From the NCBI GenBank assembly GCA_026397495.1, contig JAPLUS010000070.1, positions 1 to 8,476 on the forward strand: a stretch of DNA of 8,476 nt, in the 5' to 3' direction. The position numbers and the translations under genes were made by a program. Shown here one piece after another: positions 1-7,058 of this stretch (positions within the stretch are counted from its first letter, which is position 1; every line of letters starts with the position of its first letter). The DNA is from Candidatus Zixiibacteriota bacterium (lineage in GTDB: Bacteria > Zixibacteria > MSB-5A5 > GN15 > PGXB01). A model generated the notes under the pieces. That model was given only the letters and a program-made list of their open reading frames with translations. It was not told the origin of the DNA and ran no database searches.

Positions 1-1
1 C

Positions 2-385
<384 letters not shown>

Positions 386-412
386 AGAGATTTGAAATAA
401 GGGATTATCCTC

Positions 413-1021
413 ATGTTTGAAACTATCATACAACCGGTCGCTCAATGGATTATCGATGTCATCTCCAAATCGGGATATGCCGGAATCATAGCCACTATGG
501 GAATAGAATCGGCCTGTATCCCCCTCCCCTCAGAAATCATAATGCCCTTTTCCGGCTCGTTGGTTTCCAGCGGCAGATTCACGATGCTGGGCGTTTCGAT
601 GGCTGGGGCTTTAGGTTGCGTTATTGGTTCGGTCATTGCCTATGCGGCGGGATACTACGGTGGCCGCCCTTTCATTGAGAAATATGGTAGATATATCCTA
701 TTAACCAAGAAAGATATTGACAGTGCTGAAAAGTGGACGACAAGATATGGCGATATAGCGATCTTTGTCTCCCGTCTCCTCCCCGTAATAAGAACTTTTA
801 TATCTCTGCCGGCCGGAATCGCAAAAATGAATTTCCCCAAATTTATTCTTTACACTTTTCTCGGCTCTCTCCCTTGGTGTTGGGCGCTGGCTTATGTGGG
901 AAAAATATTGGGTGATAACTGGACCAGTCTCGGGAAATATTTCCACAGCGTTGATATTGTTATCGGCCTTATTATTCTGGCGGCTGTGGTTTTCTTTATC
1001 TGGCACAAATTCAAGAAATAG
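413..1021 (+). CDS. DedA family membrane protein (SNARE-associated/VTT domain)
   Basis: A 202-residue polytopic inner-membrane protein of normal DedA length. Family marks are the re-entrant acidic segment near residues 29-45 (GIESACIPLPSEIIMPFSG, with Glu32 and Glu41) and the basic/proline signature near residues 118-136 (FVSRLLPVIRTFISLPAGI, with Arg121, Pro124, Arg127 and Pro133). Hydrophobic stretches lie near residues 22-36, 57-80, 143-165 and 181-197, and the protein ends in a short basic tail. DedA proteins are tied to membrane-potential maintenance and, for some members (UptA, PopT), to flipping of undecaprenyl phosphate or phospholipid; which role applies here cannot be read from sequence. 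The ATG at 413 is preceded by a plausible ribosome binding site (AAGGGA, about 399-404). The gene sits 27 bases after the CorC_HlyC gene and 69 bases before rlmD. Confidence 0.93.
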   Translation: MFETIIQPVAQWIIDVISKSGYAGIIATMGIESACIPLPSEIIMPFSGSLVSSGRFTMLGVSMAGALGCVIGSVIAYAAGYYGGRPFIEKYGRYILLTKKDIDSAEKWTTRYGDIAIFVSRLLPVIRTFISLPAGIAKMNFPKFILYTFLGSLPWCWALAYVGKILGDNWTSLGKYFHSVDIVIGLIILAAVVFFIWHKFKK

Positions 1022-1090
1022 AGCTATCCCTTTCAAGGACAATCCGCCTTTTATCTTTAAATCTTCTCTTTCATCAGCTATATTGGCCTT

Positions 1091-2461
1091 ATGGATATGG
1101 GCCGAACCGCAAAAACCGGACATATAATTGAGACGGCTATCACTGATTTGGCCTTCGATGGCCGCTCCGTAGGCGAGATTAACGGAAAAATTATCTTCTT
1201 TAATGGCGGCCTGCCGGGAGAGATCGTGCGGGCGGAGATTATCAGAAGGAAGGCCCGCTACGCTTTTGCGCGGGTAATTGAAATTATAAATAAATCCCCC
1301 GATCGAATAAAAGCTCCCTGTATTCATTTCGACATTTGCGGCGGCTGTGCCTGGCAGGATCTCGAATATTCCAAACAGCTTTATTTCAAACGCAAACAAA
1401 TATCCGATTGTTTAAGACATATCGGGAGAATAGACGGGATAGAAATCGCCGAGACAGTCGCGTCACCCCGACAGTACTACTACCGGAATAAAATGGAATT
1501 CTCCCTTAATGGCTCCACTCAGGATTTTGTGCTGGGGCTTCATCAGCGGGGTCATTTCGATCAAATCTTTGATGTCAAAGAGTGCCTGCTCCAATCGAGT
1601 CGATCCAATCAGATTGCCGATTGGTTCCGAGCCTTTGTTTCCCAAAATGGAATTCCCGTTTACAATATTTCAAAACATATCGGGTTCATCAGATTCCTGG
1701 CCATACGGGAAGTTTGCCACACCGGACAAATAATGCTTAATATTGTTACAACTGAGGGGGAAATTCCTCATCGGCGAACAATGATAGAAGAAGGGATTGC
1801 CCGCTTCCCGCAGATTTCCACTATTTTACAAAATGTCAACAGCAGCAAATCGAATATCGCCCGTGGGGAAAAAGAGCAAATTCTCTATGGGGCGGGGTTC
1901 ATAGAGGAAAAAATCCTTGATTATGCTTTCCGCATCTATGCCAATTCCTTCTTTCAGACCAACTCTCTGCAAGCGGAAAAATTATATCAACTTATTTTGG
2001 AGATGCTCCAGCCGCAAAAAAACGATTGCCTGCTCGATCTCTATTGCGGAACCGGTACCATCGGAATATGCGCCGCCAAATCGGTCGCGAAGGTTGTGGG
2101 AATTGAATCGGAGCCATCGGCAATCTTAGCCGCCCGGGAAAACGCTCTGGCCAATGGTATCGGGAATATCTTTTTTCAGACCGGCTTGGTTGAAGATATT
2201 TTGGCGGAAAAAACGGATGCTTTCCCTGAATTCACAGCCGTTATCGTTGACCCTCCGCGCGCTGGAATGCATCCCAGGGCGCTTAAAAAATTGGTAGAAT
2301 TGGGATGTCCAAAGATGGTTTATGTTTCCTGTAATCCGGCGACCTTTGCCCGAGACGCATCCTGTCTTATGCAGTCGGGATATAAGATCGGCCGGATTAT
2401 ACCGGTTGATATGTTCCCTCATACCATGCATATTGAGTTGGTCGCTAATCTTTATAAGTGA
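1091..2461 (+). CDS. rlmD: 23S rRNA (uracil-C5)-methyltransferase RlmD/RumA family
   Basis: A 456-residue enzyme that transfers a methyl group from S-adenosylmethionine to C5 of a uridine, U1939 of 23S rRNA in E. coli RlmD. Order of parts: an N-terminal TRAM RNA-binding domain (about residues 8-66, ITDLAFDGRSVGE), a [4Fe-4S] site with Cys77-x5-Cys83-x2-Cys86 plus Cys165 in DVKECLLQS, and a C-terminal SAM fold with LLDLYCGTGTIGI (314-326) and VDPPRAGMHP (387-396). The catalytic nucleophile is Cys414 in VSCNP and the likely general base is Glu449 in HTMHIEL. All expected active-site and cluster residues are present. Target identity is inferred: relatives include RlmC, the dual RlmCD and TrmA, but the Fe-S site argues against TrmA. 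The start is constrained by an in-frame stop at 1058-1060; ATG 1091 and ATG 1097 are the nearest choices and neither has a clear ribosome binding site. Confidence 0.92.
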   Translation: MDMGRTAKTGHIIETAITDLAFDGRSVGEINGKIIFFNGGLPGEIVRAEIIRRKARYAFARVIEIINKSPDRIKAPCIHFDICGGCAWQDLEYSKQLYFKRKQISDCLRHIGRIDGIEIAETVASPRQYYYRNKMEFSLNGSTQDFVLGLHQRGHFDQIFDVKECLLQSSRSNQIADWFRAFVSQNGIPVYNISKHIGFIRFLAIREVCHTGQIMLNIVTTEGEIPHRRTMIEEGIARFPQISTILQNVNSSKSNIARGEKEQILYGAGFIEEKILDYAFRIYANSFFQTNSLQAEKLYQLILEMLQPQKNDCLLDLYCGTGTIGICAAKSVAKVVGIESEPSAILAARENALANGIGNIFFQTGLVEDILAEKTDAFPEFTAVIVDPPRAGMHPRALKKLVELGCPKMVYVSCNPATFARDASCLMQSGYKIGRIIPVDMFPHTMHIELVANLYK

Positions 2462-2485
2462 GTAAAAAATCATAGTGGAGGTATA

Positions 2486-4177
2486 ATGAAAAGGAATATT
2501 TTGACTTTAGCCTTTATTTTGCTTTTCACCCCGCTCGTGCCGGCCCAGAATGTCGTTGAAAACAATTTCAAGGAGTTGACCACTGAAATTTTAGAAAATC
2601 TCCAATCCTTCTATCCGGTCATGGCTACCGCCAAGGGGATACACAAATACGATTACCTCTTTACCGACTATACTCCCAAGTCAATCGGCGCCGAGATTTC
2701 CAAGTTGAAAAAATTCCAGTCACGATTACTGCAAATCAAAAGCAGCCTTCTTACCTCTCCGAATAAGATTGACCTCAAATTGCTCAAAAGTAATGTTGAT
2801 ATTGCCTTGCAGAATCTCGATCGCATTAAATGGTATCAGAAGAATCCCTATATGTATGCCGACGATGTTGTCAGCGGCGTTTATCTAATCTTAGCTGCTC
2901 AAGATCTTCCTTTAAGTGAGCGCGCCCAGAATATTATTGCCCGAATGAAATTGGTACCCGATCTATTGCAGCAGGCCAAGGCAAACTTGAAGAAACCAGT
3001 ACCAATTTACACTAAACTTGCATCTGAAATGCTCTCCAGTGGAGTGGAATTTTATCGCTTCGCCGCCGAAGAAATAGGGACTGAGCTTCCGGGATTGGCG
3101 CCGGAGGCCGAATCAGCCTCCCGTCGGGCCATGGCCGCTATAAGGGATTTCCAGCAGTATCTTAAAACCATTCCTCTTGGGGCCCCCGGCTCGTTTGCCA
3201 TCGGCAAGAGCGAATTTGACTATAAATTAAGGAATGAATATTTTCTCGATTATGATGCCGATTCCCTTCTCAAGATCGGCGAATTTCTGCTTAAGCAAAC
3301 CGATTCACTGTCTCAGATTTTTTCCCAGACACTTGAATCCAATTCCTTACCGGTTGATTCCGTTTTTGTACTCAACTGCCTGCAGAAAAGCGACCTCCTC
3401 AATTACTACAACTGGGAAATCGAACAGACCAAATTGTACCTCAAAGAAAAGAATATTCTAACCGTGCCGGATAATATCGGGAAGTGCCTGGCCATTGAAA
3501 CACCCGTCTTTATGCGAAATATTATCAGCGGTATCGCATATCAGCCACCGGGTACTTTCAGTTCCGATCAGACCGGATACTTCTATGTCCGCCCCATTCC
3601 CGACTCGCTGGATGACGGCCAGAGGGCGGCTTACTATAAATTCATTAACCGGCGCGGTTTTAAGGGTTCCGTGGTGCATGAGGCCTATCCGGGACATCAT
3701 ATGCAATATATGATATCATCAAGATTACCGGATGACACCAGAAAATGGCAGGAAAATCTCTGCTATATCGAGGGATGGGCGCTGTACTGCGAAGAGATGA
3801 TGTATGACAATGGGTTCTATGGCTCCGACAAGAGACGCTATTTGGGGGTTTTGGGGGGAATTATGTTCCGCGCCGCCCGGATTATTGTCGATGTCAAATT
3901 ACATACCGGCCAGATGACCACCGATGAGGCGGTTGATTGGATGACTAAAACGCTTGACTCCGATTCGAATTTTATCCGTGTCGAAGTTAACCGCTATACC
4001 CTTAATCCGACAATACAGATGAGTTATCTAATCGGTAAGACTGAAATCATGAGACTCCGCGATGCGATGAAGGCCCGGGACGGGGATAAATTTTCCCTAA
4101 AAAATTTCCACGATAGATATTTAACGGAAGGGATGATACCACCCCGTCTATTCTGGGAAATCTGGGATCTAAAATAA
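2486..4177 (+). CDS. DUF885 family zinc metallopeptidase, secreted
   Basis: A 563-residue protein of typical DUF885 length. It opens with a Sec signal peptide: MKRN, a hydrophobic core LTLAFILLFTPLV, and a likely cut after Ala20 (VPA/QN), so the enzyme probably acts in the periplasm or outside the cell. No lipobox cysteine is seen. The diagnostic motif is VVHEAYPGHHMQY (397-408), with His398, Glu399, His404 and His405 as probable zinc and catalytic residues. It is followed by YIEGWALYCEEM (427-438), where Glu429 is the likely further ligand, and by the conserved RYTLNPTIQMSYLIGK (503-518). The fold is mostly helical and distantly like M32/M2/M3 gluzincin peptidases. The natural substrate is unknown. 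A strong ribosome binding site GGAGGT (2477-2482) supports ATG 2486. The gene starts 24 bases after rlmD and faces the M32 gene tail to tail. Confidence 0.9.
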   Translation: MKRNILTLAFILLFTPLVPAQNVVENNFKELTTEILENLQSFYPVMATAKGIHKYDYLFTDYTPKSIGAEISKLKKFQSRLLQIKSSLLTSPNKIDLKLLKSNVDIALQNLDRIKWYQKNPYMYADDVVSGVYLILAAQDLPLSERAQNIIARMKLVPDLLQQAKANLKKPVPIYTKLASEMLSSGVEFYRFAAEEIGTELPGLAPEAESASRRAMAAIRDFQQYLKTIPLGAPGSFAIGKSEFDYKLRNEYFLDYDADSLLKIGEFLLKQTDSLSQIFSQTLESNSLPVDSVFVLNCLQKSDLLNYYNWEIEQTKLYLKEKNILTVPDNIGKCLAIETPVFMRNIISGIAYQPPGTFSSDQTGYFYVRPIPDSLDDGQRAAYYKFINRRGFKGSVVHEAYPGHHMQYMISSRLPDDTRKWQENLCYIEGWALYCEEMMYDNGFYGSDKRRYLGVLGGIMFRAARIIVDVKLHTGQMTTDEAVDWMTKTLDSDSNFIRVEVNRYTLNPTIQMSYLIGKTEIMRLRDAMKARDGDKFSLKNFHDRYLTEGMIPPRLFWEIWDLK

Positions 4178-4189
4178 TTGCCGCGGCAA
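4178..4189. terminator. Candidate bidirectional terminator: 12-base perfect palindrome between convergent genes
   Basis: TTGCCGCGGCAA is its own reverse complement and starts directly after the DUF885 stop codon, 5 bases before the end of the M32 gene. With a CGCG loop and one bulged A, the stem can be extended on both sides (ATAATT-GC against GC-AAATTAT). Read on the - strand it is followed by TTATTTTA, which fits termination of the M32 transcript. On the + strand the downstream bases are A-rich rather than T-rich. The short GC core makes strength uncertain; the position between converging genes is the main support. Confidence 0.4.
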
Positions 4190-4194
4190 ATTAT

Positions 4195-5712
4195 CTAAAA
4201 ACCATACAGTTCGCCGTATTTTGTTCTTAAATAGGATATCAACGGCTTATGACTGAGTGGCTGGCCGGTAACAACCTGCACCAACTTCTGAGCACGGTAC
4301 TTCTTGCCATGCGTATGAATATTTTTATTGAGCCAAGTCTTCAGTCCGCTGAAATTGCCGACGGCAAATTGCCGGTCAAGGTCTTTGATATCTTCTCTGA
4401 CCTTGGCAAAAAATTGCGCTGCATAGAGATTCCCCAACGTGTAAGTCGGGAAATATCCGATATATCCGCATGACCAGTGCACATCCTGTAGACAACCTTC
4501 GGCATCATTCTTGGGCGCGATACCAAAGAATTGTTCGAATTTTTCATTCCAGGCGCCGGGCAGATCGGCCGCAGAGAGATCTCCCTTCAGCAAGGCCGAC
4601 TCCAGCTCAAAGCGGAGTAGAATATGCAAATTATAGCTAACCTCATCAGCTTCCACCCGAATATACGACGGGCGGACATCATTAATGGCGAAATAGAAAT
4701 CATCAAAAGCCACACTTTTTAACGCTTCTGGAAATGTCTTCTGGGCAAGCGGGAGGAAATGCTTCCAGAACGGTTTGCTCCGCCCAACGAAATTTTCCCA
4801 CATCCGCGATTGCGATTCATGAATTCCCAGAGAAACAGAATGACCGCGCGGAGTTCCAAAATGCCCTTTATCCAATCCCTGGTCATAAATGCCATGGCCG
4901 GCTTCATGCAATATGCCGAAAAAAGCCTGGCTGAAATGACGGGGACTGTAACGGGTAGTGATGCGGGTATCACCCGGGGAAATGCCGCTACAAAAAGGAT
5001 GAGTCGTTACATCCAACCGGCCGCTGGCAAAATCAAAGCCAATGGCGTCGGCGGCGGCCTGGCCAAATATCGCCTGGCGGTCAACCGGGTATTCTCTTTC
5101 AATTATTGAAAGATCCGGCTTTCTTTTAGAATCTTTTATAGTCGCAACCAAATCGACTAATTCTTTGCGAAACTCGGCAAAAACCTTAACAACCGATTCA
5201 TAAGTGCTTCCCGGTTCATAATTATCGAGGAGGGCGTCGTACGCTTCCTTCTTGTACCCAAGGCAATTAGCCAATTGCAATTCCAGCTTAATTATCTTTT
5301 CCAGCCATGGGAGAAACTTTGCGAAATCCGACTTGGCTCTCGCCTCCGTCCATATCCCCTGAGCCATAGTCGTGGTATGACTGATTTCTTCCACCAGCTT
5401 TTGTGGTACTCGGATTAACTTATCATACTCATCCCTTATTTCACGGATATTGACGGCACTGTCTGAAAGCTCATCCTTGGCCAGAGGTGATTGCTCCAAT
5501 TCCTTTAATAGTTCACCAATCTTCGGATCGGTGAATTTCTGATGGGCCAACCCGGATAGGTAGGCAATTTGATTGGCGCGTGCCTGCGCTCCGGAGCGGG
5601 GCATATAGGTTCGTTCGTCCCACCCCAGAAGACCGGCACAGGAGCCGATTATGGCAATTTCTTGGTTCCTTTTAATCAGTTCATCATATAGCTCTTCATA
5701 TTTACCGGGCAT
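4195..5712 (-). CDS. M32 family carboxypeptidase (Taq carboxypeptidase type)
   Basis: A 505-residue zinc metallocarboxypeptidase that removes C-terminal amino acids from peptides, full length for family M32 and lacking a signal peptide, so probably cytoplasmic. Visible family marks in order: WDERTYMP (31-38), HPFCSG (238-243), DTRITTRY (248-255), the zinc and catalytic motif HEAGHGIYDQG with His269, Glu270 and His273 (269-279), HESQSR with the third ligand Glu299 (298-303), IRVEADEVSYNLHILLRFE (351-369), and DVHWSCGYIGYFPTYTLGN (410-428). The Taq enzyme is the family model, usually with broad specificity. ATG at 5712 has AAGAGGA (5717-5723, - strand) upstream at good spacing. It is the last gene of the leftward set ubiE, cupin, M32, with 73 bases between it and the cupin gene that hold a candidate promoter of its own. 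A role in cytosolic peptide recycling is inferred. Confidence 0.96.
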   Translation of the reverse strand: MPGKYEELYDELIKRNQEIAIIGSCAGLLGWDERTYMPRSGAQARANQIAYLSGLAHQKFTDPKIGELLKELEQSPLAKDELSDSAVNIREIRDEYDKLIRVPQKLVEEISHTTTMAQGIWTEARAKSDFAKFLPWLEKIIKLELQLANCLGYKKEAYDALLDNYEPGSTYESVVKVFAEFRKELVDLVATIKDSKRKPDLSIIEREYPVDRQAIFGQAAADAIGFDFASGRLDVTTHPFCSGISPGDTRITTRYSPRHFSQAFFGILHEAGHGIYDQGLDKGHFGTPRGHSVSLGIHESQSRMWENFVGRSKPFWKHFLPLAQKTFPEALKSVAFDDFYFAINDVRPSYIRVEADEVSYNLHILLRFELESALLKGDLSAADLPGAWNEKFEQFFGIAPKNDAEGCLQDVHWSCGYIGYFPTYTLGNLYAAQFFAKVREDIKDLDRQFAVGNFSGLKTWLNKNIHTHGKKYRAQKLVQVVTGQPLSHKPLISYLRTKYGELYGF

Positions 5713-5750
5713 TTTGTCCTCTTGTTGGAAATGGTTATTCTTTAAATCGG

Positions 5751-5779
5751 AATATAATAAAATATTTTTAAAAATGCAA
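5751..5779 (-). promoter_or_regulatory. Candidate sigma70-type promoter for the M32 carboxypeptidase gene
   Basis: On the - strand, TTGCAT (5774-5779) and TATATT (5751-5756) are separated by 17 bases, close to TTGACA/TATAAT. The segment is very AT-rich and includes the 12-base palindrome ATTTTTAAAAAT between the boxes. It would start transcription about 35 bases upstream of the M32 start codon. AT-rich spacers give such matches by chance, so this is a suggestion only. Confidence 0.3.
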
Positions 5780-5785
5780 AACCGA

Positions 5786-6133
5786 CTATTCCCGAATCAT
5801 AATTAAAAGTATTTTCGACCGTTGTTCGGAGTGGACGGCATGCGGAATATTGGCCGGCATTATTATGGTCTCCCCGGTATGGACCGTAACCGGCTTGCCT
5901 CCAATAGTCAATTCTGCCTGGCCATCCAATACCTGCACCATAGCATCATAGGGAGCCAGATGTTCACTAAGCGCCTGACCGGCATCAAAGGTGAACAGGG
6001 TTACGGTGCCGGCTTGATTTTTTACCAGAGTTCGGCTGACTATCGAACCGGGGACATAGTCAAGCAATGACTCCAATCGATAAATTCGTGAAGGTTCCAA
6101 CCGCCCGGAATCCTTTTTGTTAAGCTCACTCAT
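5786..6133 (-). CDS. Small single-domain cupin protein
   Basis: A 115-residue one-domain cupin barrel of unknown function, probably cytosolic. Cupin motif 1 lies at about residues 52-71 (GQALSEHLAPYDAMVQVLDG) and motif 2 at 87-101 (GETIIMPANIPHAVH). Of the usual metal ligands only His58 (motif 1) and His98 (motif 2) stand in place: the second His of motif 1 is Ala60 and the usual Glu position is Ala64. It belongs, from memory of similar sequences, to a widespread set of short cupins with an EH-x-AP-[FY]-DA pattern, so the missing ligands are likely a family trait and not decay. Function may be ligand sensing or a metal-independent or altered-metal reaction. A longer reading from 6157 adds eight residues but has no good ribosome binding site; ATG 6133 follows AGAGGAGT, so it is preferred. 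Lies between ubiE (83 bases away) and M32 (73 bases). Confidence 0.85.
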   Translation of the reverse strand: MSELNKKDSGRLEPSRIYRLESLLDYVPGSIVSRTLVKNQAGTVTLFTFDAGQALSEHLAPYDAMVQVLDGQAELTIGGKPVTVHTGETIIMPANIPHAVHSEQRSKILLIMIRE

Positions 6134-6137
6134 TATA

Positions 6138-6145
6138 ACTCCTCT
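6138..6145 (-). promoter_or_regulatory. Ribosome binding site that decides the cupin start
   Basis: On the - strand AGAGGAGT stands four bases upstream of the ATG at 6133 (codon positions 6131-6133). It is the strongest Shine-Dalgarno match near this gene and lies inside the longer reading that would start at 6157, so the shorter 115-residue protein is the better call. Confidence 0.7.
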
Positions 6146-6190
6146 GCAAAGCTCCATCCCCGCATAATATCATTGCCTTATAAAGTAAAT

Positions 6191-6203
6191 CCGCTCTTGG
6201 CGG
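6191..6203. terminator. Weak candidate hairpin downstream of ubiE
   Basis: CCGC (6191-6194) and GCGG (6200-6203) can pair around a five-base loop just past the ubiE stop. On the - strand the next bases are ATTTACTTT, only partly T-rich. A four-pair stem is weak, so read-through into the cupin gene is likely; it might attenuate rather than end the transcript. Confidence 0.25.
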
Positions 6204-6216
6204 GTTATTTCAATAT

Positions 6217-6909
6217 TTACTTGACCCCTCGGTGGATTGCCGCGGCGCCAAAAAACGACTTCTTAAAATCCACCTTTGAAAATCCGGCCCGTAAGATAAT
6301 ATCCGAAAATTCCTCCGCCGTATAAAATCTCGGCACGGTATCTGAAAGATAGCCGTATCCGGTTTTTGAACCGGAAATCAGTCGGCCGATCCATCTCACG
6401 GTAAGTTTAATATAAAGATGCATCAGTTTCCGAATCAACCAATATTTCGGCTGGCTGGTTTCAAGATTGACAAACCTCCCGCCGGAACGTAGAACTCGAT
6501 GAAATTCCGATAATGTTTTAATTAAGTCGTCCCGACTGGTATTAATATTGCGAGTGGCAAAAGAGATGGTAATCAGGTCAAAGCTCTCACTTTTAAATGG
6601 CAAGATACCGGCATCACAGAGTATAAAGCTTATCTTAGCCGCCTCCGGCTTTTGATGAGCCAGGCCGAGCATTGGCATCGAGAAATCAGCGGCAAAAATT
6701 TTACTGCTGCCTCGGCCCAGCCGCAGAAGATTGACAGCCATTTCTCCGGTTCCGCAACAGACGTCAAGCCACTGCGTTCCACCAAGTTTGACCGCCTCTC
6801 GAGCAGCTTTTTTGCGCAGGAGGATATCAAAGCCAAGGGTCAAAATATGATTAACCAGCTCATAAGTCCGCGGAACTTCCTCGAATATTTTCTTAATCTC
6901 TTTATTCAT
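6217..6909 (-). CDS. ubiE: UbiE/MenG family quinone methyltransferase (demethylmenaquinone C-methyltransferase)
   Basis: A 230-residue class I SAM-dependent methyltransferase of normal UbiE/MenG length. It would catalyse the last C-methylation in menaquinone synthesis (demethylmenaquinone to menaquinone), or the matching step in ubiquinone synthesis; the window does not show which quinone is made. Family marks: the N-terminal FEEVPRTYELVNHILTLGFD (9-28), SAM motif I WLDVCCGTGEMA (47-58), acidic FAADFS (72-77), CDAGILPF (98-105), ITISFATRNI (113-122, the counterpart of the family's AFGLRN), EFHRVLRSGGRFVNLE (135-150), and the C-terminal DTVPRFYTAEEFSDII and AAAIHRGVK, both typical of true UbiE/MenG. 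ATG 6909 matches the family start, though the upstream GGAA at about 9 bases is a weak ribosome binding site. First gene of the leftward set; divergent from the metal ATPase gene. No convincing promoter of its own was found in 6910-7058. Confidence 0.92.
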   Translation of the reverse strand: MNKEIKKIFEEVPRTYELVNHILTLGFDILLRKKAAREAVKLGGTQWLDVCCGTGEMAVNLLRLGRGSSKIFAADFSMPMLGLAHQKPEAAKISFILCDAGILPFKSESFDLITISFATRNINTSRDDLIKTLSEFHRVLRSGGRFVNLETSQPKYWLIRKLMHLYIKLTVRWIGRLISGSKTGYGYLSDTVPRFYTAEEFSDIILRAGFSKVDFKKSFFGAAAIHRGVK

Positions 6910-6983
6910 TTATATTTTCCAAAAACCGATTTATAAAGATATGAAAAATAGAAAATATAACAACCGGCTATTTCGTCTTAATC

Positions 6984-7002
6984 AGATAAACCGCCATTAT
7001 CT
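6984..7002. repeat. Short inverted repeat in the ubiE/ATPase intergenic region
   Basis: AGATAA (6984-6989) and TTATCT (6997-7002) are perfect complements around a seven-base spacer. Further copies of TTATCT stand at 7020-7025 and 7038-7043. Six-base arms in AT-rich DNA occur easily by chance, so a regulatory role is only possible, perhaps as a second binding site of the same regulator as the larger dyad nearby. Confidence 0.25.
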
Positions 7003-7003
7003 A

Positions 7004-7031
7004 AAGACAATATCAATGATTATCTCATAAT
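7004..7031 (+). promoter_or_regulatory. Candidate promoter for the heavy-metal ATPase gene
   Basis: AAGACA (7004-7009) and CATAAT (7026-7031) are separated by 16 bases. The -10 matches five of six consensus positions and the -35 four of six. Transcription would start near 7038-7040, giving a leader of about 20 bases. The -10 lies inside the right arm of a 21-base dyad, an arrangement often seen with repressor operators. Confidence 0.35.
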
Positions 7032-7035
7032 GATT
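7015..7035. promoter_or_regulatory. 21-base near-perfect dyad, candidate operator of the metal ATPase gene
   Basis: The left arm AATGATTAT (7015-7023) and right arm ATAATGATT (7027-7035) pair at eight of nine positions around a CTC centre; the only mismatch is G against G. The site overlaps the candidate -10 and ends 23 bases before the ATPase start codon. Its ATAATGAT-like arms resemble Fur-superfamily (Fur, Zur, PerR) boxes in general form; ArsR/SmtB-type operators are also AT-rich dyads. The regulator is not encoded in the window, so its identity is inference. Confidence 0.45.
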
Positions 7036-7058
7036 CGTTATCTTATTAATTGGTAAGT

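Noticed and set aside
701..1399. Long open frame of 232 codons on the - strand across the dedA-rlmD junction
   Set aside because: It lies antisense to two well-supported genes, its product shows no family motif, and the + strand frames carry strong conserved signatures. It is a chance open frame.
2126..2473. Open frame of 115 codons on the - strand
   Set aside because: It is antisense to the SAM-binding end of rlmD, with no recognisable motif and no ribosome binding site.
4759..5109. Open frame of 116 codons on the + strand
   Set aside because: It is antisense to the catalytic core of the M32 carboxypeptidase (HExxH region); the product has low-complexity Gly/Ala stretches and no family match that I recognise.
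5757..5780. AT-rich palindrome ATTTTTAAAAAT between cupin and M32 as a terminator
   Set aside because: It is pure A/T with no GC stem, so it would be a poor terminator; it is better read as part of an AT-rich promoter spacer.
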